A DNA stretch of 64,000 nucleotides from Apostichopus japonicus (taxonomy: Eukaryota; Echinodermata; Holothuroidea; Aspidochirotida; Stichopodidae), in the NCBI RefSeq assembly GCF_037975245.1, contig NC_092581.1:18035303-18099302 (forward strand), read 5' to 3'. The position numbers were made by a program, and so were the translations under genes. Under the pieces are notes generated by a model that ran no database searches, was not told where the DNA came from, and saw only the letters and a list, made by a program, of their open reading frames with translations. Positions 49,301 to 63,100 of this stretch are shown piece after piece. Each line of letters starts with the position of its first letter. Within the stretch, counting starts at the first letter, position 1.

Positions 49301-52300
49301 GGCAGCACTCAATTAAACAAAATGGTGTTGTAGGTTAACCTGTGTTGATAATGTAGCAGAAGTAAACCAGTGTTGTGATGGGCCATTTCTCAAGTCACTA
49401 AAATTCAAACAAGATGTGACAGCAACAAGTTGTTGAAGTTTTTTTCTCTATAGAATTAGAACTGTGACTCAAGACCATGACTGAAGCCAGGGAAACTTAC
49501 TATATAATGAGCAATTGTTAAATGAACGTTCCAACTCTGGAAATAATCTTTATTCTCGGATGTTGTCTTTAACTATATATTTAACCGTTCCTCTCGACCA
49601 CATGTTACCTTAAAGTGCCGGAAAAGGTCTGAACCATTCTTAGATGTGACAGATTTTAGCTTCTCAATACATACCAATAAATGAAATGACTATTTTCATT
49701 ATGGTAACAGATTAAAGTTCATCAATGGGGAGATTTTCCTAAAAGTAGTTTCTTGTGTTTTTCACAGATCCAATATTTCTGTTGATGAAGTCGTGAACAC
49801 ATTGGATGATGTAAGTATATTGATTTAGCTTCTTTGTAAGAAAGTAAGTAAGAAAGTAAAGACTAAATTTGTTGTGATTGAATTTCATTGGTTGATTAGA
49901 CACAGACTGTAATACATAACTTAATCATTTTGTTGATAACTTGTTTGCCCTGGTTGGTAAATTTTGAAAACACTCGGCCAGTGTTGGATTGATATCTCTT
50001 CACTTGTAACTGAAGAGGGAAAAAAGTAATCTTGGGCTAAATTTTTGTGCATTTTTAAAACATCAAGAACACTTGACTGTGTGAGACATCAACCATAATT
50101 TTAAGGCAGCATTCTTAATTTGATTGAATTGTCCAAAAAGTATTTTTCTATATTTATGCAGGAAACTATTTGCATCAAGTGTGACCGTCATGGAGGTACA
50201 GCACAAAGCAAAACCTTTGAGTTTGACAGGTTAGTGGTGTGTTTTTTGCTGAATTTTATTGGCAGTGCACGTTAGATTGTCAGCTCATTCCCTGTGTCAG
50301 CCTGACGTAGAGGCAATTTCTGACGTTCAAGTGAATCCAGTATTAAAGGTGTGCCATCAGTTAATGAGAAACTGAACTTTTTCTAAGTTCTGTTACGTTT
50401 TACTATGATTATTACGTAAGAGACATGAAGTAGTTCAACTGTCATTGCAAACCTTTTTTCAAAATTTAACAAATTTTTTTTTGATCTTATCTGAGGTTGA
50501 TGAGATTTGTTCAACATTCATTACTAGTTCAACCTGGTTAGCCCTCGCTTGGTATATACCCAGAAAAAAACAGGGATTTTCTGGGTATCACATGATCTAT
50601 GGAGTAACCAAAGCTGTGTTCCTTATCTTAGCTAATGAAGCAGCTGCAGCAGGAATAAACTATCACAAAAGAGCTTAAGGAGTAAGATGAGGTAGACAGC
50701 TTTGGTTATTTCGTAGATCACATGATACCTGGAAAATTGCCCTCTTTTCCGGGCATTAACCAATGAAGTGCTAACCAGGTGGAACTTGTTATGTTGGCTA
50801 AGCTTGATGAGTGATGATTAAATACTTAATTTCTTGTATTTGACAGGGTCTTCGGCCAAACAGACCTCCAAGATGATGTCTTCTCCGATATCAAACCCCT
50901 TTTGACATCATTATTGGACGGGTAAGTTAATTATGACAACATTGAAAGAAAATTAATGTTTTGAATCACCGAACCTGATAAATACTTTGTTATTTGGCAA
51001 GTTTCATATTGCTATAGCGTATTACTAGATACTGTTCACAGAAGTAAAGTCCAGTCATGTTGTATTTTATCCCCTCTGAGCCCTCATCCATCGCCATACC
51101 TCCTACCCGTACCTCCACTCTCCCTTTCATTCTGTTCCGTTTGACATGTTAAAGATAATGAATATATCAGTAACAGAAAGCTACCTACCTTTTAGTTAAT
51201 GCCCTCCCCATTACACTTACATAGATGTCACACTGTTCATCAAAATATAGACTGCAAAATTTCCTTCAACTTTTTGTGTCTCCCCTGAGTTGAATGTTTA
51301 CCATTAGGTTGAAGGTAGCATATTCATATTCCACCCACCAGTATTCTCTCCTTTTTTAGGTATAATGTTTGTATGATGGCATATGGCCAGACAGGGAGTG
51401 GCAAGACATACACAATGCTTGGTCCTGAGTACACCCCATCAGGGACCTCACCAAACAAAGGATTGGAGGGAGGCATTGATGATGGTATCATACCCAGAGC
51501 TGGAAGGGAATTGTTCAGGTAATATTGATGGAGGGGGAAGAGAGGTTGGGGAAGGATTGTGCATTGTAATATATAAAAAAAGAGCTATAATGCCATTCTT
51601 CTGTAAATTTGAATTTTATGCTCCATTATTGAAATTTTTGCATATTTCATTTAGGCTCATGAGAGAAAAATCAACATCTACATACACTGTTGATGTATCT
51701 GTTGTGGAGGTCTACAATAATGAAATTTGTGACCTCTTGACCGTTGACCCCGCTGGTATGAAGCATGATGTCTACACATCTGATGATGGTTCCATGGAGG
51801 TAACCTCGGTGTCAACAAAGTAAGTTGAAGAACTTTATTTTGGTTATAGCACAGCATGGTCCAAACTTGTGGCATTCCGCCAATCACGTTCCCCCTCCCC
51901 TCCCCCCCCCGAAATTTATCATTTACAATGCCCACTGGGATATGTTTACAAATGTGATGGTTGGCTTTGTTTCCTTGGCACATATTTGTGTTTATCAAAG
52001 AAAATATAGGAATTTGCCAAGTTTGTAAATCTCCCCAGATGTGTATGTTAGGTAGAAAAAAAAGAACTTTTCAGGGAAATCCAGATGTATTGTAACTTAG
52101 TGTTGGGAATTAGGTCAGTGTTTTAAGTTTAAGGTTTCAGAGTCTTCTTGTGGAGATAAATCATCCTATGTAATATCTTTATTTTTTATCAATTACTACA
52201 GATTAATTCATTCTGTTGAAGATTTAATTCACTTCGTCCACCACGGTTTGACCCATCGACACGAAGACTCTACGTTAGTCCATGACCACTCAAGCCGGTC

Positions 52301-53251
52301 GCATTTAGTGGTCACCCTGACTGTCACAGGTATTCCAACTCCAACCAAAATGGGGACGAACAGGTCCGGTGAAGAAATAGTCAAAACAAAGCTACAGCTG
52401 GTAGACTTGGCTGGGAGTGAATGTGTCGGTGAGTGAAATTTAATGATTAATCTATATTATAAGTATAATATTATTTTAAATGGTAGTATACATTTATTAT
52501 TTATATCTTTTTTAAGTATTCACACTTTGTCAATAACTGACCGTTATCCCCACCCAGGTGTTTCTGGTGTAAAGGGCACCGCTCTGAGGGAAGCTTCATT
52601 CATCAATAGAAGTTTGTCTGCGTTAGCAGATGTGCTCAGTGCCCTTGCTGAACAGCGCCCTCACATACCATACAGGAACAGTCGATTAACGCATCTCTTA
52701 CAAGACTCTATAGGAGGGGATGCTAAGCTACTCGTCATATGTTGCGTCTCTCCTACACGTCGTTTCCTCTCAGAGACTCTGCAATGCCTCGGCTTTGGAT
52801 CCAGGGCAAGGCAGGTACAACGTGGGCCAGTGAAAAGAAGGCCAGCTATTGGAGGCACACCAGTAGGTAAGTTTCCATATCTCCTTCTGTGAGTTTGAAA
52901 GGGTTCTTATTCTAACTATTTCTTATTCTTATTCTATGCTAGATGGGCATATCTGTGTGTAAGACAGGTGAAACTAATTTAGATTCTTGCTTTTACAGGT
53001 GGAGGAGGGTCTCGTAGTCCTGTTGTGACAAGGACAAGGAGAAGTCATTCTCTAACATCAATTCACAGTAAGTAAAAGTTTCTAACCTATGTATGATTAT
53101 TTTGGGGCATTCTGCAGGCTAGTCTATTTCGATTAATGAAATGGTTTCTTTCCTCTCTATTGAAGGAGAGCAATCCCTAGAAGTCACCACACCAAACAGG
53201 TTGCTGTATTCTGAAGGAAACAGATTCGGTTACAGAGGAGCACCACCTTGA
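46342..53251 (+). CDS. KIF25: KIF25-type kinesin-14 (5' end not identified)
   Basis: Microtubule motor of the C-terminal/kinesin-14 group; human KIF25 is reported to act at centrosomes. Exons: 46342-46407, 46694-46816, 47333-47471, 48262-48365, 49022-49110, 49768-49810, 50162-50229, 50847-50921, 51360-51518, 51655-51819, 52202-52428, 52558-52866, 52999-53067, 53166-53251; 573 residues plus stop, all phases consistent. The first four exons are coiled coil ([33 protein letters not shown]), then the neck [14 protein letters not shown] opens the motor. KIF25 is recognised by [69 protein letters not shown] and [12 protein letters not shown] 50-residue basic tail follows. No ATG suits the first listed exon, so one or more 5' exons are missing. 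Confidence 0.9.
49022..52866 (+). CDS. KIF25: KIF25 motor domain exons
   Basis: Eight exons carry the kinesin ATPase. P-loop GQTGSGKT (residues 245-252 of the visible protein) is in exon 51360-51518; switch I HDHSSRSH (371-378) and switch II DLAGSE (412-417) in exon 52202-52428; the microtubule-binding [19 protein letters not shown] in the last. The first residue of the usual NxxSSRSH switch I motif is His here, as it also is in human KIF25 to my recollection. The strand order between the neck (exon 49022-49110) and [14 protein letters not shown] is shorter than in conventional kinesins, another KIF25-like trait. ATP-binding residues appear intact. Confidence 0.92.
50525..50790. mobile_element. 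Fold-back element with about 105-bp inverted arms
   Basis: The left arm (from CAACCTGGTTAGCCCT) and the reverse complement of the right arm (from CCACCTGGTTAGCACT) align for about 105 bp with shared blocks such as TCACATGATCTA/TCATGTGATCTA and ATAACCAAAGCTGT/GTAACCAAAGCTGT. About 40 bp separate the arms. It lies in the KIF25 intron and ends about 55 bp before exon 50847-50921. No ORF; superfamily unknown. Confidence 0.75.
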
Positions 53252-53256
53252 AATGA

Positions 53257-53262
53257 AATAAA
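53257..53262 (+). promoter_or_regulatory. Candidate polyadenylation signal of KIF25
   Basis: AATAAA only 6 bp after the TGA at 53249-53251. A second AATAAA at 53753-53758 is a distal alternative. Confidence 0.45.
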
Positions 53263-53278
53263 TATGTAAGTAGGACAG

Positions 53279-53660
53279 TAACACATTCTTTTAACATCAT
53301 TTCATGTTTCACCACAACTCTTTAAATTGTAAAATTGCAAATAATTCACATAGGAATATAGAAAACGTATCAAATTCAAGGTGGTATTTATGTTCTGAAT
53401 GTTGGACGGAACAAAACTTAGTTCTGCAAGTTATTGCTGTACTGGAAAACATTCTTACTGTAGATGCCTTAGGACTGGTAAATCTTGACTAACACATTCC
53501 TTGTAAAATTGCAAATAATTCACATAGGAATAGAGAAAACATATTAAATTCAAGGTGGTATTTATGTTCTGAATATTAGACAGAACAAAACTTAGTTCTG
53601 TTAGTTATTGCTGTACTGGAAAACATTCTTACTCTTAGATGCCTCACGACTGGTAATAAC
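53279..53660 (+). repeat. 174-bp unit, two diverged tandem copies
   Basis: AAAATTGCAAATAATTCACA at 53331 recurs at 53505, and similarity continues through GGTGGTATTTATGTTCTGAA and CTGTACTGGAAAACATTCTT. It occupies the space between the convergent KIF25 and dynein genes. TAACACATTC marks three unit edges (53279, 53490, 53656). Confidence 0.85.
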
Positions 53661-53835
53661 ACATTCTTCTCTAATAGTTACATATACCAGTCCTGAGGCA
53701 ACTACAGTTAAAGCTTAGATAGCACACATATTATTGTTGTTATTATTATCTCAATAAAACATTTCACATATTATAACTAACAAAGTATAGTCCATCATGC
53801 CACTCCAAAAACCACAATTCCACACCTGTGCCATC

Positions 53836-54147
53836 TTTAAAATGGCCGAACTGAAGCAGCCAAGCCTCGAAGGGCCCACTTTGATAAGGACACTTTAACA
53901 TATTATAACTAACAAAATATCGCCAATCGTGCTTACACCTTTGCCTCATTTAAAACGGCCTAACTGTAGCAGCCAAACCTCTGAGGGCCCACTTTGATAT
54001 GGACACTTTAACATATTATAACTAAAACGGCCTTACTGTAGCAGCCAAACCTCTGAGGGCCCACTTTGATATGGACACTTTAACATATTATAACTAAAAC
54101 GGCCTTACTGTAGCAGCCAAACCTCTGAGGGCCCACTTTGATACAGA
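53836..54147 (-). repeat. Tandem copies of the dynein gene's last codons and stop
   Basis: Four copies of the minus-strand segment encoding SKWALRGLAA(T/S)VRPF plus stop. Copy 1 (54094-54147) is the true gene end; copies 2 and 3 follow at an exact 72-bp period (anchors 54096, 54024, 53952); copy 4 (about 53836-53888) is older. Copies 1 and 2 are nearly identical. Copy 4 differs by almost only synonymous changes and ends in TAA instead of TAG. All later copies lie after the first stop. Confidence 0.9.
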
Positions 54148-57100
54148 GACACTTTCGTGTCTGACGTCCATGAAAAATACTGGTTCACTCGGAGTGATAC
54201 GATTCTGGTAAACAGGACAGTAAAAGGTATCGTTGGTCTTGGTTTGTTCCCCTACAACCACTTTATCACTGTTGGTGGTACAGGTGATGTGTATGATAGG
54301 TAGAGGGGTGGGTCCTGATTTGGGGGGTGCATCCTGCAGCTCTCCTGTGGTTTTCTCCCACGTACAGCCCCAAAGGTAGACACCGTAGACGAACATCCCT
54401 TCAGATGGAGGATCTCTTACCTGAAAGAACAATTTATTATAGCGTAGATGGATTCAAGGGTGGATAATACAGATCAATTTATTCAAGGGTGGATAATACA
54501 GATCAATTTATTAAAGCGTAGATGGATTCAAGGGTGGATAATACAGATCAATTTATTAAAGCGTAGATGGATTCAAGGGTGGATAATACAGATCAATTTA
54601 TTAAAGCGTAGATGGATTCAAGGGTGGATAATACAGATCAATTTATTAAAGCGTAGATGGATTCAAGGGTGGATAAAACAGATCAATTTATTATAGCGTA
54701 GATGGATTCAAGGGTGGATAATACAGATCAATTTATTATAACAATATATAACAATTTATTATAGCATAGATGGATTCTTGCAAGGGTGGATAATACAGAT
54801 CAATTTATTAAAGCGTAGATGGATTCTTGCAAGGGTGGATAATACAGATCAATTTATTAAAGCGTAGATGGATTCAAGGGTGGATAATACAGATCAATTT
54901 ATTAAAGCGTAGATGGATTCAAGGGTGGATAATACAGATCAATTTATTATAGCGTAGATGGATTGAAGGGTGGATAATACAGATCAATTTATTATAGCGT
55001 AGATGGATTCAAGGGTGGATAATACAGATCAATTTATTATAACAATATATAACAATTTATTATAGCATAGATGGATTCTTGCAAGGGTGGATAATACAGA
55101 TCAATTTATTAAAGCGTAGATAGATTCAAGGGTGGATAATATAGATCAATTTATTATAGTCTACATTGATGATACAGATCAATTTATTGTGGTTTACATG
55201 GATTCAAGGGTGGATAATAGATATCAATTTGGTACCCATATTTGTGTCATGGAAGTGAAGCACCTGGCATAATGTAAATCCTTACTAAACCCAATTTTAT
55301 CTTTAACATTTCATCTTAACAGTGACTGAGAGATTCTTTAGTGCCTCAAGAAATGAAGTCATATTATGGAGCCAGTCTGACCGATCATTCGATCGACGAC
55401 GAGATGACCACTGCCAAGGATGCAAAGAAAAAGTAGTGAAATCTTACATGGTCTTTATCCCTGGATGTAATCTCTGTCTGGAACATGATAGGTTCCACCT
55501 GGTTGGTGGTAGCATTGCTGTTCTTGATGGCATCCTGCTTAAGGAGGGCCAGGAGACACCGTGGATGGAAGAAACCACCCAGCCAATAAGCAGGGAACTT
55601 CTCCCTTCCCTGTAGATTAAAGAAGTCAGCTGGTTATTATATCTGCTCCGATCTTTCTACACTCGCTCAAGATGATAATTGGTTACCCAGCCAATGAGGT
55701 CTGTCAAACTGGTTGATGCTGGTGTAAACAACATCCATCTCCATGGGAGAGGGCTGGGAAGGGTAGCAGTAACATGCATCTACTTACATAACATCATGTT
55801 TGAAACCCCATCTGGAGATGTTAGATTTTAAAGCTTCAGTGACACTAGGCTAGCCAATTCAGAAGGGCCAAAGATCCTCTCTTCACATCAATTGCCTAAA
55901 ACTCCCACAGTCCATCTGGGAAGTGGGGGGGGGGGCTGTGTGACTTACCTGTATGATTATTCTTTCAAGCTGTTGGCATCTTGCAGATAAATCTGCCAGC
56001 CATTGTCCTAGGGCCCAGTTAGCAGGAGGGGCCGACTCCCCGCTGAGATGGAGCCAGCGTGAAGGAATACGATGGTGGAATATATCATCCGCTATCCTCA
56101 CCAATTTCTCTGACATCTGGTCACCTAGCAACTCCGTAGGATTCTCTGTCAGGGATTTTAGTTTCTATAACGATAGAAATAAAATAAATGATAAAGGTAA
56201 ACGGGCACATAACAATGTGGCTGCTTTGTTGAGATATCTGTATCTTTGTAAACATGTTTTAATCGGAGAGATGATTTGTTCATTGCAAGGAAATACATCC
56301 TTTGAAACCATAAAATATTAATATTTTTGCAAGCAGGAAGTCATTTCTACCTGCCACTGCAGAAAATTTACCTTTCGGTCCACCTTGACCACCATAATAA
56401 GATTTAATTAATTACAAGATTTACTCATGTCTGATCAGAGTACACATTAACAGGTCAAAGGTCACCTACCTGTAGAGATGACTTGATCTCTGCCAAGAGT
56501 TTCAACATCAGGTCAATCTCTCGTAAGATAAACCTGTTGAAAGGAGTGTCTGCACCAGTCTTACGGATACGTTCGACAACGTATTCCTGCAAGATGAATA
56601 GAGAAGAAGAATGTTATAATTAAATTGTAACTGCTGTGCATGTGTTTATATCATCTTACCTCAAATAGTATATTCTGCAATTAAGATATTAATCTACCTG
56701 TACAGATATATTTCTATGGGATACTTACACAAGCACAAGCAAATTAGTTTGGTAGGTTTAGAAGGGAACAAAACCAACTGGTCAAATTTGCATGATAACA
56801 AAAGTGACAGTCAGGAGAAAATGTAAGATATAAGGTTCTTACATTAATGCTGAAGATTATGAACTGTTCCACAATCACGCAGTGATTAAGAACACAAGAT
56901 ATATCGTAATAATTTATCTGTGTACTATTGATAACACAGAAATAAAAATTAAAAATGAATCCAAATAATTTCATATGTCCGGCTTCTTATTTCACTTACC
57001 CGGTTCCATCCTCTTGGAATTTTACCGATCAATGAATGACAAACTTCCCATATTTCAATGTCTTTCCTGCTGTTGACGAGAGCTTGGCTCGCACTGGCAT

Positions 57101-60100
57101 AAACACCCATTGATGCTACAGCAGGAGTCAGGGTGTGGCCAGTCACTGATGCTACAGAAGGTCCTGGGGAGATGAAAAATTGACCAATTTTAACATCTGT
57201 GTTGCAAGGGTAATACAATTGCAATACAGTTACTTTGTGTAGCACAAAATTTGTTATAAGCTTTTGCACAGTATCACTAGAGAGGTTGGGAAGGTCTGAA
57301 TTTCAGAATTTGAATTATTGCTAAATTAATGTAGGTATGAACAATATAAGCAAAGTGCTCTAATAGACTAATGGTCTACCATACATGGTCTACCATGTCC
57401 TACCACATGGTCTATCATAATGGTCTACCATACATGCAGTGTGCCATCTGGGGTGTCCAGGGATAATTATGTCACCAGCCTGCCTTTCTGAAGTTTTCAT
57501 TTTTCCCTTAAATGTATTATTAAAATTAGAATACTTTATTATTTATCCCAGTACTTGACCAAGGGGCTGTATCCCCTCTCCCCACCCAAGTGAGGCCTGT
57601 GTGGTACAATATCTTTTACCTGTTATAAATTTAAAAAAATTGTTCTCTTTTATCTGTAATAAATAAAACTAGTTACCTATTTTTGGTGATAGAGGTATCG
57701 GTTGAAGGACATGACTCAAGGTATTTGAAGATGGCATAGCGTCCAGGATGGCGTTGACTCTGGTCATTACGTACTGATCAATACCAGTCACAGTCTGAAA
57801 GAAGAGGGACAATAATAGGTTAAAACCTACCCAACGAATATGAACTATTAAATTTAACAAGTACTCTTACACATTTGTTGTTGAATAATCATCAATGTTT
57901 TCTCAATACTTTCAGGGTCTGTGTGTAAGACTGAAGTGTTAAAACTTATTAGTTCCAGTTTATGCAAGAAGATTTTCCATCATAATTTAATTTCAACAGC
58001 AGTTAATTAATTTGGCAATGGATTGTCTTTCTCCTTGGTGAAAAGTCACAAGTACATGACATGAAAATGTTATTTGTCACCAAAAAAAGTCATTAAGTAT
58101 GTTAATTGTTTTGAGTGATATCGAATCGTAAATTGAGTGCAAATGGTGCTAAAAAGTTAACTTGTCCACACTGTTTAATGAAGCAATGTTATATGAGCGA
58201 GTTAAAGTAACACCAAGAAATTACAACATCTTTTAAATAAATAAAGGTCAAATATTGTAGAAAGGACAAAATAGGTTAGTTTTCACAAAAACACATTCAA
58301 CTGTTCAGAGCACTGTACCTTACTGATTCATGCATATTCGTACCAACCCTTCTCAATGTTTGGGAATAATTACAATCAACTAATTTAACCCTTCTACATG
58401 TCTGAAAGTAATTTCGAGGTGCACAACCTCAAGGAAAATAGGTTGAAGCTTAGAAAAAATATAAAAAATTGCCAATTACTGATGATCTTTGAACCTCTTA
58501 TGATTAATTAACAATTATACACAGCACAACAGAAACAGTGTTAAAACACACGGAAGACATCAAGTGCAAAATCATCGACCACAATAAACAGGAAAGTATC
58601 ACTTTAAGAAAAGATTAACGACAAAAGTGTAAAGATAAAAAATGTTTGGTCAAGCACATCAAATCAGAGAATCGTCTTACCATGTAATGAAAGTCATCCT
58701 TATGAATCATAAAAAGAGATTCAAAACAAAAAAATTATATTTTTATTTTTATTGAAAATATAACAAATAATGTGGAAACTAAAATGTTCCATGTTCTGCA
58801 AGTTGGCAAACAATTTTTGAATTACTGACATTGATCTTCAGCTCCGTTTCTGATCCTTAATCTCTTACAAGGAGATCATCTCCTCTTGAAGAATGTACAA
58901 GTTAGTATCATAATGTTGCCACAGAATTACCCCAATTTCAATCCCTGGTTAATGGGCTGACACAATCCACACTACCTTGAATTGGCTTACCCTTCCAAAA
59001 TTCTGCCTTGAAAATAGCTCTTGGAGCAAGCACTACCAAACAAAAGTTTGCCTCAAAGCAGGAAAATGAATAGGCTAATTCTAGTACTAAAAGTAGGCCT
59101 TACAGAATAGGCCTTTGATAGCTAGACTTCAGCTCCTTGCCAGAAAATAAAATATAATGTGCTGCCTTACAGTTAATTTGATAGGTCTTAGGCCTAAGTC
59201 TACTTAATGGCCCTGCAGGCAGGCCCACTAGCAAGTAACTTAATATGACAAGACTAAGGTCCTACAACCACTACATTTTTTTTGGTTGTAGAAAATTATT
59301 AGAAGAAAGAAATATTTAACTTGCGCCATTTGCAGTAAAATTATTAGGATTCAGCTCTGCTTGGCAGTCTACAGTAACATCCTTCCAATAGTAGCATCAT
59401 AAACCATGTGCTCCTCTTGCTCAACATATACAGAGAGTACAAATTTTCCACTCATGAATATTCAAGCTTTAGTTTTTACTTGACCTATTGCACTTATGAA
59501 TATGCTAATGAATAAAATTAACATCAGAATAAATATTCATGATATGTCAAGAATTCAATACAGAATCAAGTGAATGGAAATCCATGACTTAAAATTATTA
59601 TATAAAAGCTTCACTGCTTCACTTCTCATTCAGCTTTAACAACATAAAAAAATCAACATTTTACGTATTATTCCAAATTTACAAACGAGACAGAAATTCC
59701 CTCTAGTGAGATGGGGACTGCATACATGATCACATGGGATTAAACAGGGCACTCATTAATGAAAGAGATGATCCAATCATCTTTTAAACCCCAATTTGAC
59801 TCTCAACAGGTTCTGGGATTGATGTGGGGTAAAAACCCTGTACTTTTGGATACATTCAGTTGTGCTCAAATAAAACACACATGTTAAACTAATAGACTGT
59901 ACTAAGTTATGCCTGCTTTAATAAGATGAACCATAAATATGTTAATATTATATAATATTATGATTAATTTACCTCCATGGTGGTATGCATACAGCAGGCT
60001 TCTGGAACTTCCATCATAAACAGAGGCAGCTGGTCCAAGGACTGGAGCAACGTCGTCTGACGGATGTGGTTATTGAAGAATGCGGCAGGAGTCCGATACC

Positions 60101-63100
60101 TCACTATTAAAAGAAATATTAAAATCATAAATATTAAAATATTTAGCAAGCCACAATATAATATAATTCAGTTTTCAGATTTAAGTATCTTGTCAGTTTT
60201 CTTGCCAAGTTCCTTGCTAGGCAATTTTACAAACTTAACTGTTATATCCCATTAAATATTAAATAGAAATGTTAACATTACAATATTATACAGATCTTAA
60301 AATGACTCAGGGTTCAACAGTGTTTCACATCAAGGGGTTTTACCACCTATCCGACTCCCGTTTGAAAACTCGTAAAACCAAACCAATGAAATGATCGTTG
60401 TGCATCTTTTTCTTTTCCTTTCTTTTATCCTTTCTTTCCAGCTTTATTTTTCAATAATGTATTTGTCATAACAACACCCACTCATATATGTAGAAACTCA
60501 GGTTTGTTTGATTTCCTTTAATAAATACAATCTGATATTTGTATACATTTCAACAGAGAATAACGCTGCTGCGATGTTTATACTCACTCTTTGTCGCTTC
60601 AAAGTCTCTCTTTACAGAATTTGGACCAGTCCAATAATCTACCAGGGCAGAGAGGTAGGTCTGGTCATATTCATTGGTAATGTGACTACCATACACAACC
60701 TCTGAGAGTAGATATCTCAGACCGATCCATGAGATACCTCTCAGTGTCTCTCCGTCAGAACCAGGAATATCACGGACAATCTCCTTGGCGATCATTATTG
60801 CTTCCTGTAACGTGGAAATAAATTTGCACGAGTAAATGGGGCAACTTTTATCCAAAAAGACTTTTATCCCTTAAACTGTAATCGTGGGAAATGATCGATG
60901 TATTGACAAAATATTTAGTATTCTTGTTGTCACTATTATAGTAGCTAGCAGCTTTAATGTAGTTGCTTGGAAATGGAGTTAGGCCAGGACTTTGAATCTG
61001 CATCTTTTCTCTCAAGTGTAATACGAAAATGAAACTATATTATACTTTATCATACATTTCCGTTGTCCCTCTTAATTGACCCTGGGCAAAGGGGCTGTAG
61101 CCCATTCTGACCACAGCTCTTTCATTGGGTGATGGCCTACACACAATATTGAATAACACCCTAAATATATGTGAAACACAACAGCCACCATCTTTGATAG
61201 GAGAGTTGACTACCAGAGAAGCTTTGGCAAAGGCTCCAATAAAATTAGATGATTTGTTCTCACACCCTAGCATAGGTTCCCTGCCACCCTCCCTCCAGTG
61301 ATGTAACAGGTTAATACTACTAACATGTATTTCATTGAAACTGAAGTCCATGGTAGCGGGATAATTCCATCCGTACATGCCATAGAGAGCCCTCAGTCGG
61401 ACTGCTGCGTGTAACATGGCCAGGTTATGAAGCAGAGGAGGCCACTCTGTCCGGCCACTGTGCTTGAGAGTCTCCTGGTCCAACTGGCTGATGCTACCCA
61501 CCAGACTGTTACGCACCATCTACAACACAATCACACAAGTGATATTTCAGTATCAAAAAGAAATAGTGCCAAAAAAGAGAGCCTAAAATAGCTGGATACA
61601 GTGAGAACAGTCATGTCCAATATTAACATACTTACTCTGTGTAACATTGGTGGTCCAGTTCAGCAGTCTTTGCTGACTGCCCACAATCAACCTTGCCCTC
61701 CTCTTTAAAATTTTGACATTTTAATATCATAACAGAAGTATATATCTTGATAACACATCAGTGTAACACAATTTGAAGTTTAAACCCCATCTTCAAAATA
61801 ATTGTTATCCTCCCAAATCACTGGTGCTAGCCATACGTCACATAAATTGCCCTCACCATCACCCTCTCCCCTTTCCCTCATGATAATGCCTTTGGTACAT
61901 ATTGACTCCAGTGGCAACATGAGACAGCTCAAAAAGCCTCTCACCATATTTCATATTCACAAAATTACCAAAAACTTTACAATGATTACTTTACAACAAT
62001 AAAAGCTTGAGATAATCTTACCCTTGATGTGTCAACAATTGCTTTTGTTGCAATCTGTAACAATCTAACTGGCAGCTCTGGTCTCATCTGTGCTGAAATC
62101 CAGACTCGGAAATTACTCTCACTCCCATTCTTAATGTCGCCCTCTTCCAGGATTGTCTCTAACAGATTCATCAAATGGACAGCGTTGTGTCCATGTTGAA
62201 GTAGAACCCACGAACCCTGAATTGAGAGAAAGCATCAGCAGGATATCAATACAAAGACAGGAACAGCAACATCTGTTGTGTAATAGAATCTTTTGAGCTG
62301 ACAATAAAAGGTCATTCAGCACATCACAAACTTTTATATTTATCAACACATTCACTGAAATAACTATGTGTCGAGGCAGGAACAACAAGAATACAGAAGT
62401 TGTTTCACAACAACGTCTGATGCATAATATAGTCTTTTAAGCCAACATACAAAGTTATTCAGTACATCACAAGCTATTGCATTCTCTGAATTGCTATGTT
62501 TCTGAGCATCATAATAGCCTTCCAATTGCAGTGTATCCTGACATAATCAGTGCAGATTCAATGCATCCAATACTCCACATTTACACTGCAAACTTGCCAA
62601 CAATTAGCTAGTTTCATCTGTTAACCCCTCAGTAAGCACCCTTCATAAAACAGAAACTATCACTGGTACTATGCTAACTAGAGTGTTTGTGGTTTGATTA
62701 TCAATCCCTATTAGGCTATCAAGTATATATGTGCTGCCAACATCAATCCCACCACTAGCACCAAAACTATGTTGTGCAATAATCCCCATATCAGTCCTAC
62801 CATACTCAATCCTACTTCTAACACATAAACTACATGATGTCATCATTGATCCCACTACCAACGCTCAACCTATGTTATGGTGTCATCATTCCCCCACTGC
62901 TATCATCAAAAACCATGTGGTGCTGTAAACCTGCTTGGATTCAACAATACCCAATCTAGCAACTTTGTGATGGAATCATCAATCGAATTGCTCCAACAAA
63001 CCTGTCGTGTCATCATCAATCCCACTGCTAACACCAACACTATTAAGTGCCATTACCAATCCCACTGCTGACACCACAGCACCTATTTTATTGACTTACA

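Noticed and set aside
54448-54696. ORF with a 15-residue repeat
   Set aside because: By-product of the 45-bp minisatellite in a dynein intron.
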